Below are positions 23,483-32,092 of a stretch of DNA of 64,000 nucleotides, piece by piece. The first letter of the stretch is position 1. Each line of letters opens with the position of its first letter. The translations under genes were made by a program, and so were the position numbers. The DNA comes from Acidobacteriota bacterium (GTDB lineage: Bacteria; Acidobacteriota; Terriglobia; Terriglobales; Acidobacteriaceae), in NCBI GenBank assembly GCA_013289795.1, contig JABCZH010000004.1, positions 186,001 to 250,000 on the forward strand, given 5' to 3'. The notes under the pieces are model-generated. The model ran no database searches, was not told where the DNA came from, and saw only the letters and a list, made by a program, of their open reading frames with translations.

Positions 23483-24714
23483 CAGTATTTCCTGAGGTTT
23501 CTCGACACGTGAGCAACCAACTCCCGAGATGCGGACTCCGTACCGGCCACGAAGTACAGCAACGGCCCGAAGCTCCGGGCGGCTGTAGCACCAATGAAGT
23601 GCAGTCCCGGCACGGAACTGCGAAAACCGCTGGCAAGTCTTGGATAACCGTCAAACTGCTCAATATCGTCTGTAAGCTCCTGCGGAAGATAATCGTATCG
23701 GGATATGTCTACCTGATACCCCGTTCCGAGTAAAACGCGATCCACGCGACGCTCGCTGCCGTCATCGAGTTTGAGAACGACCTCGTCCCCAACCGCTTTT
23801 GCCTCAGTAACACTCCGTCCCGTCGTAATCTTGACCGTGGATAGTCGTTGAATGAGCCAGGGAGCTCCCGCGGAACGTACGGCTCGAGTTCGGATCTTGT
23901 CTCGCGCCCTTAACGGAACATGGGAAACGAATCTGGGATACGCAACTAGACGGCTGATCCCGATCGGGCCCACATCGTGAGAAGAATAGAGGAGCGATGA
24001 AATCGGACCCATGTGGTGCAACCAGGAATGACCGCCAATCCAGCGCAGATGGGGTGTGCGCGCAATTACTTCCACTTCAGCATTGGCTTCATGTAGGAGC
24101 GCTGCCGACTCCAACGCACTCTGTCCTGCGCCGATGACTACGACCCTTTTCCCCGTAAATTGTCGAACGTCCCGACCCTCGTAACAGTGAATTGCCTGTT
24201 GCGAAGAGAGTCTCTGGAATACGGCGGGCTTCCTCTTGAACGGGCCAATCCCAGTGGCAATCACTACACAAGCCGAGCGAATCTCGTCACCATCTCGCAG
24301 GATGAGCCTGAAGCTCGGCCGGTCGCGCTCGACACGCAGAACCATTCTCTCGTCCACACCCGAACCCAGAAGCTGCCGGAACCACTTGCCATACTTCACA
24401 AAGGTATCCAAAGGCAATGGCGTGCGGGGCTCTGTCTTAGAACTAGCTTCGTAGGCTTCTAGTGTGAAAGCTCTATCAGGATCAGACAGATTGGATGCGA
24501 CCCGAGGCGACCGTAAAAGCATTCCCTCCGGCATCTTGTTGGCCCAAAACTCCATGGGCTGACCAAACACACACGCAGAGATCCCTTTCGCTTTGAAGTG
24601 AGCTCCCGCGGAAAGTCCATAGGGACCAGCACCAATGACAGCAACATCACAGTCCACGGGAACGGGTCTACGGATCGTTCGCGTCGAACGCGCGCCTGCG
24701 CTATCCAGTTTCAC
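23482..24714 (-). CDS. FAD-dependent NAD(P)H oxidoreductase, monooxygenase-like (copy 2)
   Basis: A 410-residue paralogue of the flavoprotein at 16488-17726. It shares the same order of motifs: DVAVIGAGPYGLSAGAH for FAD (about residues 23-39), KRVVVIGAGQSALESA for NAD(P), GTGYQVD and the VPGLHFIGATAARSFGP ending, including the shared phrases FGQPMEFWANKMPEGM/FGRPMDSWLAHMPKGM. An extra 20-residue N-terminus is basic. It is the first gene of the run oxidoreductase, ATP-grasp, FemAB-like, dioxygenase. Its stop overlaps the next start. Oxidation of an amino acid (for example N-hydroxylation) before ligation is an attractive but unproven role. Confidence 0.82.
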   Translation of the reverse strand: MKLDSAGARSTRTIRRPVPVDCDVAVIGAGPYGLSAGAHFKAKGISACVFGQPMEFWANKMPEGMLLRSPRVASNLSDPDRAFTLEAYEASSKTEPRTPLPLDTFVKYGKWFRQLLGSGVDERMVLRVERDRPSFRLILRDGDEIRSACVVIATGIGPFKRKPAVFQRLSSQQAIHCYEGRDVRQFTGKRVVVIGAGQSALESAALLHEANAEVEVIARTPHLRWIGGHSWLHHMGPISSLLYSSHDVGPIGISRLVAYPRFVSHVPLRARDKIRTRAVRSAGAPWLIQRLSTVKITTGRSVTEAKAVGDEVVLKLDDGSERRVDRVLLGTGYQVDISRYDYLPQELTDDIEQFDGYPRLASGFRSSVPGLHFIGATAARSFGPLLYFVAGTESASRELVAHVSRNLRKY

Positions 24715-24927
24715 GGCTGACTGACCAATCTTACTGTTGAAGTAGTTGTGTCCCTTGTATCTTGATGGATAATTGAGAGTGCGTCAGAGATCATTTTGTC
24801 GTCTACTTCTTTCCCCGGGATGCCCGAGCATTCCCGGCTCAGCTCTGCGGTTCACGACGACCGGCTAGTCAGACGGAGCGCCCTAGATTGCGAGATTGGT
24901 CACTTTCAACTAAGCTCGGAAAGACGG

Positions 24928-25845
24928 ATGGCAACACGCGACTTGACCTCCCCTACCACTCCGCTGTGGAGCATCATCATAGGTGTTTACGATGACTGGG
25001 TGCCACTCAACGATTGTCTGCATTCTCTGGCGCAGCAAACGAATGGGCCAGGCTTTGAAGTCATCGTTGTGGACGACGGCAGCAAAGAAGTTGTTCCACA
25101 AGTGATTCGTCAGTGGAACCGTTCTTACACGCTGGCCGTCCTCAGGCAATCTCATGCGGGAATCTCCGTGGCCAGAAATCGGGGAATTCAGGTTTCTAAA
25201 GGGTCGATACTGCTGTTCGTCGACGCAGACTGTAGATTGGAAAAGAATTGTCTCGCGGCTCTGGAGTCAACTATCAGCAACGCACCGCGCCATGATTGTT
25301 TTCAACTTCACCTGGTAGGAGATTGCTCGCAGCGAGTCGGCAGAGCAGAACATTTGCGGCTCATAACGCTTCAGAATCATATGCTCCAGTCCGACGGTCG
25401 CATTCGATACCTTAACACCGCCGGATTTGCGATCCGACGAAGCAGGGTGGACGTGGACAAGGGTGTGTTTGATCCTATCGCGGTTCGGGCAGAAGATACT
25501 TCCTTGTTAGCCAGCCTAATGCAGTCCGGAGAACTTCCCCTATTTGTTGCCGATGCCATCGTCCAACACTCGATTCCACTGTCCCTGCTGGCCCGTCTTC
25601 GCAAAGATATTCGGTCAGCCTATCTAGAAGCACGGACATTCGACATTATCGCGTCAAAAGGTGTGAGAATTCGAGTGAGTCATCGGCAGCGTTTGAGCAT
25701 GCTATGGTCCATGTGGAAGACCTCCGGACAACCTGCGATCGGAAGGTCAGCGTGGTTTGCACTAGTAACCAGGCAAGGGCTGCGTCAAGCTATTTTTCTT
25801 TTGTACCGATTTTTCGGGGTTCAATCCACATTCCCAGAGCGCTAA
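24928..25845 (+). CDS. GT2 family glycosyltransferase
   Basis: A 305-residue GT-A fold transferase that uses a nucleotide sugar. It begins with WSIIIGVYDDW, then CLHSLAQQT, VIVVDDGS, HAGISVARNRGI and the metal-binding LFVDADC (DxD), followed by an acceptor region with VRAEDTSLLASLM. Start set at ATG 24928, 12 residues before the fold begins; the frame is open up to TTG 24796, giving 44 extra residues with no family-like sequence. It is the only plus-strand gene between 10 and 64 kb and diverges from the FAD oxidoreductase. No transmembrane segment is obvious. Confidence 0.85.
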   Translation: MATRDLTSPTTPLWSIIIGVYDDWVPLNDCLHSLAQQTNGPGFEVIVVDDGSKEVVPQVIRQWNRSYTLAVLRQSHAGISVARNRGIQVSKGSILLFVDADCRLEKNCLAALESTISNAPRHDCFQLHLVGDCSQRVGRAEHLRLITLQNHMLQSDGRIRYLNTAGFAIRRSRVDVDKGVFDPIAVRAEDTSLLASLMQSGELPLFVADAIVQHSIPLSLLARLRKDIRSAYLEARTFDIIASKGVRIRVSHRQRLSMLWSMWKTSGQPAIGRSAWFALVTRQGLRQAIFLLYRFFGVQSTFPER

Positions 25846-25915
25846 GCGTACCTCACGGAGGACAATTTTAGTGCCCTATGTTGCATCGGCCAAGAACCCG
25901 CATTCGCGAACTGAT

Positions 25916-27391
25916 TCAAGCGTTATCCGCGTTAGGTGTGTCAGAATCGCACGACACCGTTACGTTTGCACCGGTGTACTCGGTGCACCCCAGTTGAAAT
26001 TCACGGTGGGTGGTGACCAGCGCATCCTTCATGTCCTCTCTCGACACCACAAAAGAGAGATTGCATTCCGAAGAACCAAGTGCGATCGCGATAACGTTCA
26101 CCCCCGACCGACCTAGTGCGCCGAACGTACGCCCAACAATCCCTGATCCCCGCATATTCCGGCCGACTACGGTGACAATCGCGACCGTGGGATCAAGAGT
26201 GACATGTTCTACTTTTTCGTGTGCCAAGTCATGGGCGAACTCCCGGCGTAGCGCCTCAACCGTTGACTTGGCAACCGACGACGAAACCACGAGGCAAATG
26301 TCGTTTTGAGACGATGACTGCGAAATCAGCAGCACATTGGCCCGCACCGCAGCGGTGGTGGCGAACGTGCGGCCCAAAACATCTGGCACACCTACAATGC
26401 CCGGACCGCCAACGGTAATCATCGCGACGTCGCTGATACAGGTGAGCCCCCGGATGCCCCGGCCGTTCGGAGGACCTGCTGGGGTAATTTTCGTTCCTGA
26501 CTGTTCGGGTGCGAAGGTGTTGCGAATCCAAAGCGGGATTCCGCAATGAATGAGGGCGCGAAGAGTTTTCGGATGCAGAACCTTGGCCCCAAAGTGTGCC
26601 AACTCGGCAGCTTCGCGATATGAGATCTCGGCGATTGTGCACGCGCCGGGTACCAAACGCGGGTCAGCTGTCAACATCCCGTCAACGTCCGTCCAAATCA
26701 GTATCTCGTCAGCGTCGAGGGCCGCGCCCAGGATTGTTGCGGAATAGTCCGAGCCGCCGCGTCCCAGGGTCGTGAGCACGCCCCCCGCTGTAGCGCCGAT
26801 GAATCCGGTCACCACCGGAACGAGACCCTTCCGCAACAGTGGGCGCAAGTGCGCGTCACAGCGCTCCCGAGTCACGTCCATACATGGGTCCGCGGCGCCA
26901 TGGCAGGAATCGGTTTGTATGAGTTCGGTAGCCTCAATCGCCTGGCTCGCCACTCCACATTCCGTCAGCGCGGCCGCGACGAGCGGAGCAGAAAGACGCT
27001 CGCCAAGGCTCGATATCGAATCGCGTGCCCGCGGCGTCAGTTCGCGCAGCAGCGTCGTGCCCTGGCACAGCCGCTCCCCTTCTTGAAGTAGTACGGCCAT
27101 TTTCCGGCTGAGACGACTGCGCTGGGCAGCTGAATGAATCAGCGTGTTAACTACGACGTCATGCCGCTCGCGCAGGCCTTTGAAAAACAATTCGACCGAC
27201 GCGCCATCTCCTGCTTCCGATTTTGTGCCAGCGTCGATCAATTTGTTCGTCACTCCGCTCATCGCAGAGACAACAACCACGACATCACTTTCGCGCGAGG
27301 CTGTTCGAATGATCTCGACAACTTTCGCGACGCACGCCGCGTCGCCCACCGATGTCCCGCCGAACTTCATTACGCGAAGTGGCCTTCTCAT
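25916..27391 (-). CDS. lysC: Aspartate kinase
   Basis: Phosphorylates aspartate, the entry to the lysine/threonine/methionine family. The 491-residue enzyme has the N-terminal KFGGTSVG, VVVVSAMSGVTNKL, SLGERLSAPL and TTLGRGGSDYSA motifs of the kinase domain, then two C-terminal ACT-type regulatory domains (ITVGGPGIVGVPDVLGR; TVVGRNMRGSGIVGRTFGALG). The long kinase part resembles the AKI/ThrA-type enzymes, but no homoserine dehydrogenase is fused. ATG 27391 overlaps the stop of the ATP-grasp gene upstream by four bases (ATGA), so the two are translated together. Aspartate semialdehyde dehydrogenase is not in the window. It may be housekeeping or dedicated to a local pathway. Confidence 0.93.
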   Translation of the reverse strand: MRRPLRVMKFGGTSVGDAACVAKVVEIIRTASRESDVVVVVSAMSGVTNKLIDAGTKSEAGDGASVELFFKGLRERHDVVVNTLIHSAAQRSRLSRKMAVLLQEGERLCQGTTLLRELTPRARDSISSLGERLSAPLVAAALTECGVASQAIEATELIQTDSCHGAADPCMDVTRERCDAHLRPLLRKGLVPVVTGFIGATAGGVLTTLGRGGSDYSATILGAALDADEILIWTDVDGMLTADPRLVPGACTIAEISYREAAELAHFGAKVLHPKTLRALIHCGIPLWIRNTFAPEQSGTKITPAGPPNGRGIRGLTCISDVAMITVGGPGIVGVPDVLGRTFATTAAVRANVLLISQSSSQNDICLVVSSSVAKSTVEALRREFAHDLAHEKVEHVTLDPTVAIVTVVGRNMRGSGIVGRTFGALGRSGVNVIAIALGSSECNLSFVVSREDMKDALVTTHREFQLGCTEYTGANVTVSCDSDTPNADNA

Positions 27392-28644
27392 TTATGCTCC
27401 TGAATCGGGGATGTCGCAGCAAGCACCTGGTTCATGTGTCGTTCGGAATACCAGCTGCGCTGCTTTTGTCCTGCAGCAATGCAAGCTCGAACCAGTTCCG
27501 GTTCTTCCCAGGGGATATCGTGATAGCCCGACCGCAGAAAGTCGCTGGCCGGATCTCTTATCCACTCTTGCGGGAAGAGGGCGATCGTGTCGCTCTGTGT
27601 GACCGGTGTCGCTGCACGAAGGGTTTCCCCGGTCACGGCTGCAAGCAAGGCTGCGGCAAGATCGCGTCCGGGACCAAGCGTTAGGTGGCCGACTTGAGTT
27701 GCTCGCGGATTTATCTCAATGAGGTATACCTGCCCGGTGTGTGCCTCGAGCATGTAATCGAACCCGAGCAATCCAGAAAGATTCAGGCCACGAACGATCT
27801 TTTCGGAAACGTTCGCCATTTCGTTGTTCTCGATCAAGCGCACGACAGTGGCGTGGCCCATTGAATCTGCCTTCTTGAGCACCTCAAAATGGAGGCTCGC
27901 CAGGGCTGTACCTTTCCAGCAAGCGATTGTGCTGGTTGCTTCGACCCCTGATACAAACACCTGCCCGTTCACGACGGGTCGGCGGCGGACTAATGCTGGC
28001 CACACCAACCTCTCATCTTGATCTACCAATGCCCGCTTAGCCGCCCTCGTCAAGAGCGGCGGAGCCTGAAGATCCCGCAGGCCTTGCTCCGCCTCTTCAA
28101 GCGTATGGACGATCTTCACGCCGTCACCACCTGACGTTCCATCGGCCTTCAGCACCGTTGGCAAGCCTACCTTCGCGATCCATTGCCGGAGATCATCGAT
28201 GTTCGTGACGACCCCTGTGTCCGCAACGCGGACACCCATGTCCTTGGCCACTCGCATAAAGCCGGATCTCGCACTCACGATTGGGTAGCTCTCAGGGATA
28301 CCAAGCGACCGCTGAATCAGCGCGCACAGAGATCCACCCTGCCCGTGGCGGAGACGCTCCCGATAGTAGAGGTAGTGCAAGTGGTGTGCTGCGTAATCAT
28401 CAGCCGGAACAATTAGGTCGGGTTTCATGGCCGCGATCGCATTCGCGAACGACATCAATGGCGCCAATCCGCGGTAAGCGTAGATTTGGCGCACAGAGGT
28501 TATGTTGCGTAAGGGATGGCGAGACGGGCAAACAGCTCCGACTGTGAACCCGGCATTCGCCAGAGCCATCGCCAGCCGAGCAGTCGGAAACCAGCGACAC
28601 GTCGTGGCAACCAAGACGGTTGGTTTCAATTTTTCTCCTGCCAT
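27388..28644 (-). CDS. ATP-grasp ligase (second), coupled to aspartokinase
   Basis: A 418-residue ATP-grasp protein resembling carbamoyl-phosphate-synthase large-subunit-like and D-Ala-D-Ala-ligase-like ligases. N-terminal TVLVATTCRWFPTARLAMALANAGF and DLIVPADDYAA are the pre-ATP-grasp part; KADGTSGGDGVKIV is the flexible ATP loop; GLLGFDYMLE....VYLIEINPRATQ is the Mg-binding site. Homologues often sit in polysaccharide or peptide clusters, with unknown substrates. Four-base overlap with lysC suggests an aspartate-derived amine or acid. ATG 28644 has no ribosome-binding site; a TTG at 28629, five bases after AGGAG, may be the true start. Confidence 0.85.
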   Translation of the reverse strand: MAGEKLKPTVLVATTCRWFPTARLAMALANAGFTVGAVCPSRHPLRNITSVRQIYAYRGLAPLMSFANAIAAMKPDLIVPADDYAAHHLHYLYYRERLRHGQGGSLCALIQRSLGIPESYPIVSARSGFMRVAKDMGVRVADTGVVTNIDDLRQWIAKVGLPTVLKADGTSGGDGVKIVHTLEEAEQGLRDLQAPPLLTRAAKRALVDQDERLVWPALVRRRPVVNGQVFVSGVEATSTIACWKGTALASLHFEVLKKADSMGHATVVRLIENNEMANVSEKIVRGLNLSGLLGFDYMLEAHTGQVYLIEINPRATQVGHLTLGPGRDLAAALLAAVTGETLRAATPVTQSDTIALFPQEWIRDPASDFLRSGYHDIPWEEPELVRACIAAGQKQRSWYSERHMNQVLAATSPIQEHK

Positions 28645-28696
28645 ACCATGTGTTGGTTGCCCAACATCCGGGTTAACTTCTTATCGTGCGGTCGAT

Positions 28697-30055
28697 TCAC
28701 TTCGGGACGTTAGATGAAGCCACTTCACTCCCCGCTTCCTGGAGGGACAAAACCAGACGACCATCCTCTTCGCTCGCATAGGCAATGCGCGCTCGCTCGC
28801 TGCCGGAACCCTCGATGCGCCAATGGTCCCCATCTGGCACCAACTGCATCTGCGCACGCTGTCTCCACCAGCGGTCTACTTCTCCCGGGGTGGGTATCCA
28901 GACATTTCGCTCGCTTCGCAGTTGCGCCAAATAAGCGAGCAGGGTTTCGTAGGTCCGTCTCGGGCGGGGATCCATAATGTAGTCGGGGTGGACAATGAAG
29001 CTGATCAAACCGTGCTTCGCCATGATCAGATCGACCTGACGCGTCCATAGATCAATGGAATAATCATTGAGAATATGAAACAGGGAGTAGTCCTGCGTGG
29101 CGGTCACGGGCAACTCTAGAATGTCCCCTACAAAATATGGCATGACCGTGCAGCAACCACCACGCTGCGGATCCAAGTGGGCGACATTAGGCACGGACAT
29201 GTCATAAGAGAATTCGAGCTCCTTAAACCACTCCTGCCGTCTGTATAAAACCGCTGCGCGGAATCCGTGCGCGCCCCACTTGCGGCCATACGCATTGATT
29301 TTCGGGATTCGCTCCAGGAAGGTGTTTCTGTCTCGAAACAGGCGCCCATCGTGATTCAAGTCCTGAACTGTGACTTCGAAGCTGCGACTTCGAACCTCGT
29401 CGAGATATGAATCAGGGACATCATATCTCCATTCTGGCACGACCTGGAACGACGCCTTGATTCCGAAGCGGTCGTCAATGTCCATGAGGTCGGAGCAGGA
29501 ATTCCTCCCCGCTAGAGTCTCCACGTCGTGCGTCATGATGGCACAACTGCTTGCGCCTTCTGGCCAAAACCAGATGAACGGAATTCGATCGTGCCCCTGC
29601 GACTTGAGGGCCATCAGCATCGCCCGCTCGAAGAGATTGTCGACGGTAGTGTCCACTGGCCAATGCGGAAACGGCAGCTTGTCCCAATTCATCAAAAGGA
29701 TTTTCTGGAGGTACTTGCGGACCGCAACAGGGAGCAACGGTCTCACGACGTAGTACGCCGAAGCGGTTGTTGAGTTTAAAATGGAGCTTTTCAGATATCG
29801 TTCCGTGCGGAGATTATCGGCGACCTCTGCCAGATCGAATGGCAAATAAACAGTTCCCTCTCGACTGGTCGTGCCAGGTAGAGAGTCTGCCGTCGATTCC
29901 TTTGGACTACCAACCGGGTTCAAGCCGGCACACTGTCCAAAGCAAGTCTCCGCCCCGAAGCGGAAATACCCATTTCCGTTCCGTGAGTCCCCATGCTGAG
30001 CAATCCTCACTAAGCTATTGGGGCAGCGGTAATATTCGACCAAGCCGTCGGTCAT
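28697..30055 (-). CDS. NodB-like polysaccharide deacetylase family protein (first of three)
   Basis: A 452-residue protein with a NodB-homology core: MTHDVE supplies the Asp-Asp-type metal motif, FQVVPEWRYD, an EVTVQDLNHDGRLF block in place of the usual H-x-x-x-H, FRAAVLYRR and FIVHPDYIM towards the end. A WFWPEGASS strand precedes it. No signal peptide; probably cytoplasmic, or membrane-associated through partners. True deacetylase activity is uncertain because the metal ligands are partly changed. GGAGG lies 10 bases before ATG 30055 and is embedded in the RNA element described next. The gene follows asnB and precedes an ATP-grasp gene, all minus strand. Confidence 0.75.
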   Translation of the reverse strand: MTDGLVEYYRCPNSLVRIAQHGDSRNGNGYFRFGAETCFGQCAGLNPVGSPKESTADSLPGTTSREGTVYLPFDLAEVADNLRTERYLKSSILNSTTASAYYVVRPLLPVAVRKYLQKILLMNWDKLPFPHWPVDTTVDNLFERAMLMALKSQGHDRIPFIWFWPEGASSCAIMTHDVETLAGRNSCSDLMDIDDRFGIKASFQVVPEWRYDVPDSYLDEVRSRSFEVTVQDLNHDGRLFRDRNTFLERIPKINAYGRKWGAHGFRAAVLYRRQEWFKELEFSYDMSVPNVAHLDPQRGGCCTVMPYFVGDILELPVTATQDYSLFHILNDYSIDLWTRQVDLIMAKHGLISFIVHPDYIMDPRPRRTYETLLAYLAQLRSERNVWIPTPGEVDRWWRQRAQMQLVPDGDHWRIEGSGSERARIAYASEEDGRLVLSLQEAGSEVASSNVPK

Positions 30056-30065
30056 GTGGTTTTAG

Positions 30066-30141
30066 CCTCCAACCGAGTAGCCGCAACGTGCGGCCCGTTA
30101 GGCGCTGCATCTAGCGCAGCGCTAGATTGTCTACTCGGAGG
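30066..30141 (-). promoter_or_regulatory. Structured leader RNA able to hide the deacetylase ribosome-binding site
   Basis: On the minus-strand transcript, bases 30131-30138 pair with 30073-30080 (8 pairs), enclosing two hairpins: 30120-30127 with 30109-30116 (8 pairs, 3-base loop) and 30089-30093 with 30081-30085 (5 pairs, 3-base loop). The Shine-Dalgarno of the gene starting at 30055 is at 30066-30070 and is perfectly complementary to 30137-30141; if these pair, the stem becomes 5 + 6 pairs with a 4-base bulge and the site is blocked. The two states are mutually exclusive. No known riboswitch class was recognised. Confidence 0.45.
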
Positions 30142-30173
30142 GGTCGAGAGAATCAAGAAAGACCTACGCATCT

Positions 30174-32084
30174 TCAATACGAGGAAGAAACTTCGAGTCC
30201 CATGTGGATTTCCGGCGAACGCTGAACTTTGAGCCACTCTTCAAAAACTACCAAGCTGAACAAGACCTTGTGGTAATCATTCTGTCCCGACTGATGTCGC
30301 TTGAAGATTTGTTGCACGGCGGATGGCCGCAAATACTGATATATATGAGAATCTCTATCCATCAGAATCTCTTCCATTTTGCTGCCCACGGCACCCCGGA
30401 ACCAATCGTCGACGACATTCACGGCGAATCCTCTTTTTTTTCTTCTCAGGATGGTCTGTGGAAGAAGGTCCTGGCACACCCGGCGGTGTAGCCATTTTTG
30501 TGAGCCGCGCCGAACTTTGAAATTTGCCGGTAGCCTCTCAACGTATTCGACGATCTCCTTGTCCAAATAAGGCACTCGGGCTTCGAGACCGTGTGCCATC
30601 GAGAGTTTATCGCCAAACATAAGGAGTTCGTCAGGCAGTGTAGACCTCATTTCCAGGAACTGGAAGCCTCCAAGTTCGTCAGTCTCACTCATGAGAGGCT
30701 CCAGGTCCTTCCAGGAATCAAGGATTTTATCGCCCGCATCCGGGTCGAGCATTCCGTCCTCAAAGAGGCTGTCGATCTCACTTCCCGGCAAGAGAGACAA
30801 AACGTGTTGATACCTCCGCATCCGCTGTTCGACGTCGAGCGAGTAGATACCCCGTTTCAGAGTCTCGTTTCTCGGCAGCGCCGAGATCGCGGAGGTAATT
30901 GGAGTACGCATCCATCTCGGTAACGCTCCCCAATAAGCTCCATAGCGCACACCAAGATGTCGACGGTAACCGCCAAATAACTCATCCGGACCCTGGCCGA
31001 TCAACGCAACCTTCACATCTTCCCGTGCCCGCTTACACACAAAATACATGGGAACAATCGAGGAAGAGGCGATCGGCTCTTCCAGGCATGCAACAATCTT
31101 AGGCAGCGCCTCCTCAAAGGTCTTACGGTCAAGCGTCACCTCGTGATGTTGCGAAGAGAACAGAGCAGCGGTCTCTCGCGCATCCGTCAACTCATCGTCC
31201 GAGAAGCTTGAACCGTATCCCACGGTATATGTCTGCCAGGATTTCCCATACAAATTCATCAACGCTAGCAGAAGCCCAGAGTCGACGCCACCACTCAACA
31301 ACAGTCCCACGGGCACATCGCTCAGGAGATGCCTTTTCATCGACTGCTTGTACAATTCGAGCAACTCTTCATGGGCTTCGCCAGCAGACTTCCTCGGTGA
31401 AAATGGTACCGGCCGATACTTGTACCATTGACGCACGCTAGAAGCTCCCTTTTCGCATATGAGCATCGTTCCGGGGGCAAGCTTCTGAACCCCCTTGAAC
31501 ATCGTGTGCGGCGAAGGTGTGTAGCGGTATCGCAGAAATAAATTTAGTGAATTTGGATCTACGTCGGTGCGTTCATTGGACGCAGCCATGACGGCGCGAA
31601 TTTCCGACCCAAAGTACAGGCGACCGTTATCAATCTTGTAGTAAATCAGCTTGATTCCAAACGGATCACGAGCGAGAACCAGTCGCTCTTTCCGAGGATC
31701 CCAAATTGCCAAACCAAACATCCCGTTCAAGTGATTAAGTACATCATGGCCCCACTGTTTGTAACCGTGAACAATGACTTCCGTGTCAGACTTCGTTCGA
31801 AATACGTGTCCAAACCCTTCCAGTTCGCGCTTGAGTTCCGGGAAATTGTAGATTTCGCCATTGAAAACCACCCACACCGATTCCTCTTGGTCCGACATGG
31901 GCTGGTGGCCGCCCTTGAGATCGATGATCGAGAGCCGGCGAAAACCGAACCCGAGCGGTCCGGCGATGTAGTAACCTTCGTCATCGGGTCCTCGGTGCGA
32001 AATACTATTCGCCATCCGCTCGACATCCCGGCGAAGCACGGGAACCCGATTCCCAAAATTGTATTGTCCGCAAATTCCACACAT
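30174..32084 (-). CDS. asnB: Glutamine-hydrolysing asparagine synthetase
   Basis: Two-domain amidotransferase of 636 residues. Start ATG 32084 gives MCGICG with the glutamine-hydrolysing Cys2; an upstream extension to 32207 would block it. The N-terminal Ntn domain has HRGPDDEGYY and FNGEIYNFPELK; the C-terminal PP-loop SGGVDSGLL begins the synthetase domain, with GQGPDELFGGYRRH and LEARVPYLDKEIVEYV after it. It makes asparagine or amidates another carboxylate, as AsnB-type enzymes in surface-glycan loci often do (amides on uronic acids). It is eight bases before the toroid-protein stop and 118 bases from the deacetylase gene. Confidence 0.92.
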   Translation of the reverse strand: MCGICGQYNFGNRVPVLRRDVERMANSISHRGPDDEGYYIAGPLGFGFRRLSIIDLKGGHQPMSDQEESVWVVFNGEIYNFPELKRELEGFGHVFRTKSDTEVIVHGYKQWGHDVLNHLNGMFGLAIWDPRKERLVLARDPFGIKLIYYKIDNGRLYFGSEIRAVMAASNERTDVDPNSLNLFLRYRYTPSPHTMFKGVQKLAPGTMLICEKGASSVRQWYKYRPVPFSPRKSAGEAHEELLELYKQSMKRHLLSDVPVGLLLSGGVDSGLLLALMNLYGKSWQTYTVGYGSSFSDDELTDARETAALFSSQHHEVTLDRKTFEEALPKIVACLEEPIASSSIVPMYFVCKRAREDVKVALIGQGPDELFGGYRRHLGVRYGAYWGALPRWMRTPITSAISALPRNETLKRGIYSLDVEQRMRRYQHVLSLLPGSEIDSLFEDGMLDPDAGDKILDSWKDLEPLMSETDELGGFQFLEMRSTLPDELLMFGDKLSMAHGLEARVPYLDKEIVEYVERLPANFKVRRGSQKWLHRRVCQDLLPQTILRRKKRGFAVNVVDDWFRGAVGSKMEEILMDRDSHIYQYLRPSAVQQIFKRHQSGQNDYHKVLFSLVVFEEWLKVQRSPEIHMGLEVSSSY

Positions 32085-32092
32085 AGAATTGG

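Noticed and set aside
24746-24773. TTGTGT and GATAAT with 16-base spacing as a promoter for the GT2 gene
   Set aside because: Spacing is short and the -35 match weak; too many chance matches of this quality occur.
30109-30127. The 19-base near-perfect palindrome as a lone transcription-factor operator or REP repeat
   Set aside because: It is nested inside larger complementary strands with a ribosome-binding site, which favours an RNA structure; no second copy was seen in the window, although a repeat elsewhere cannot be excluded.
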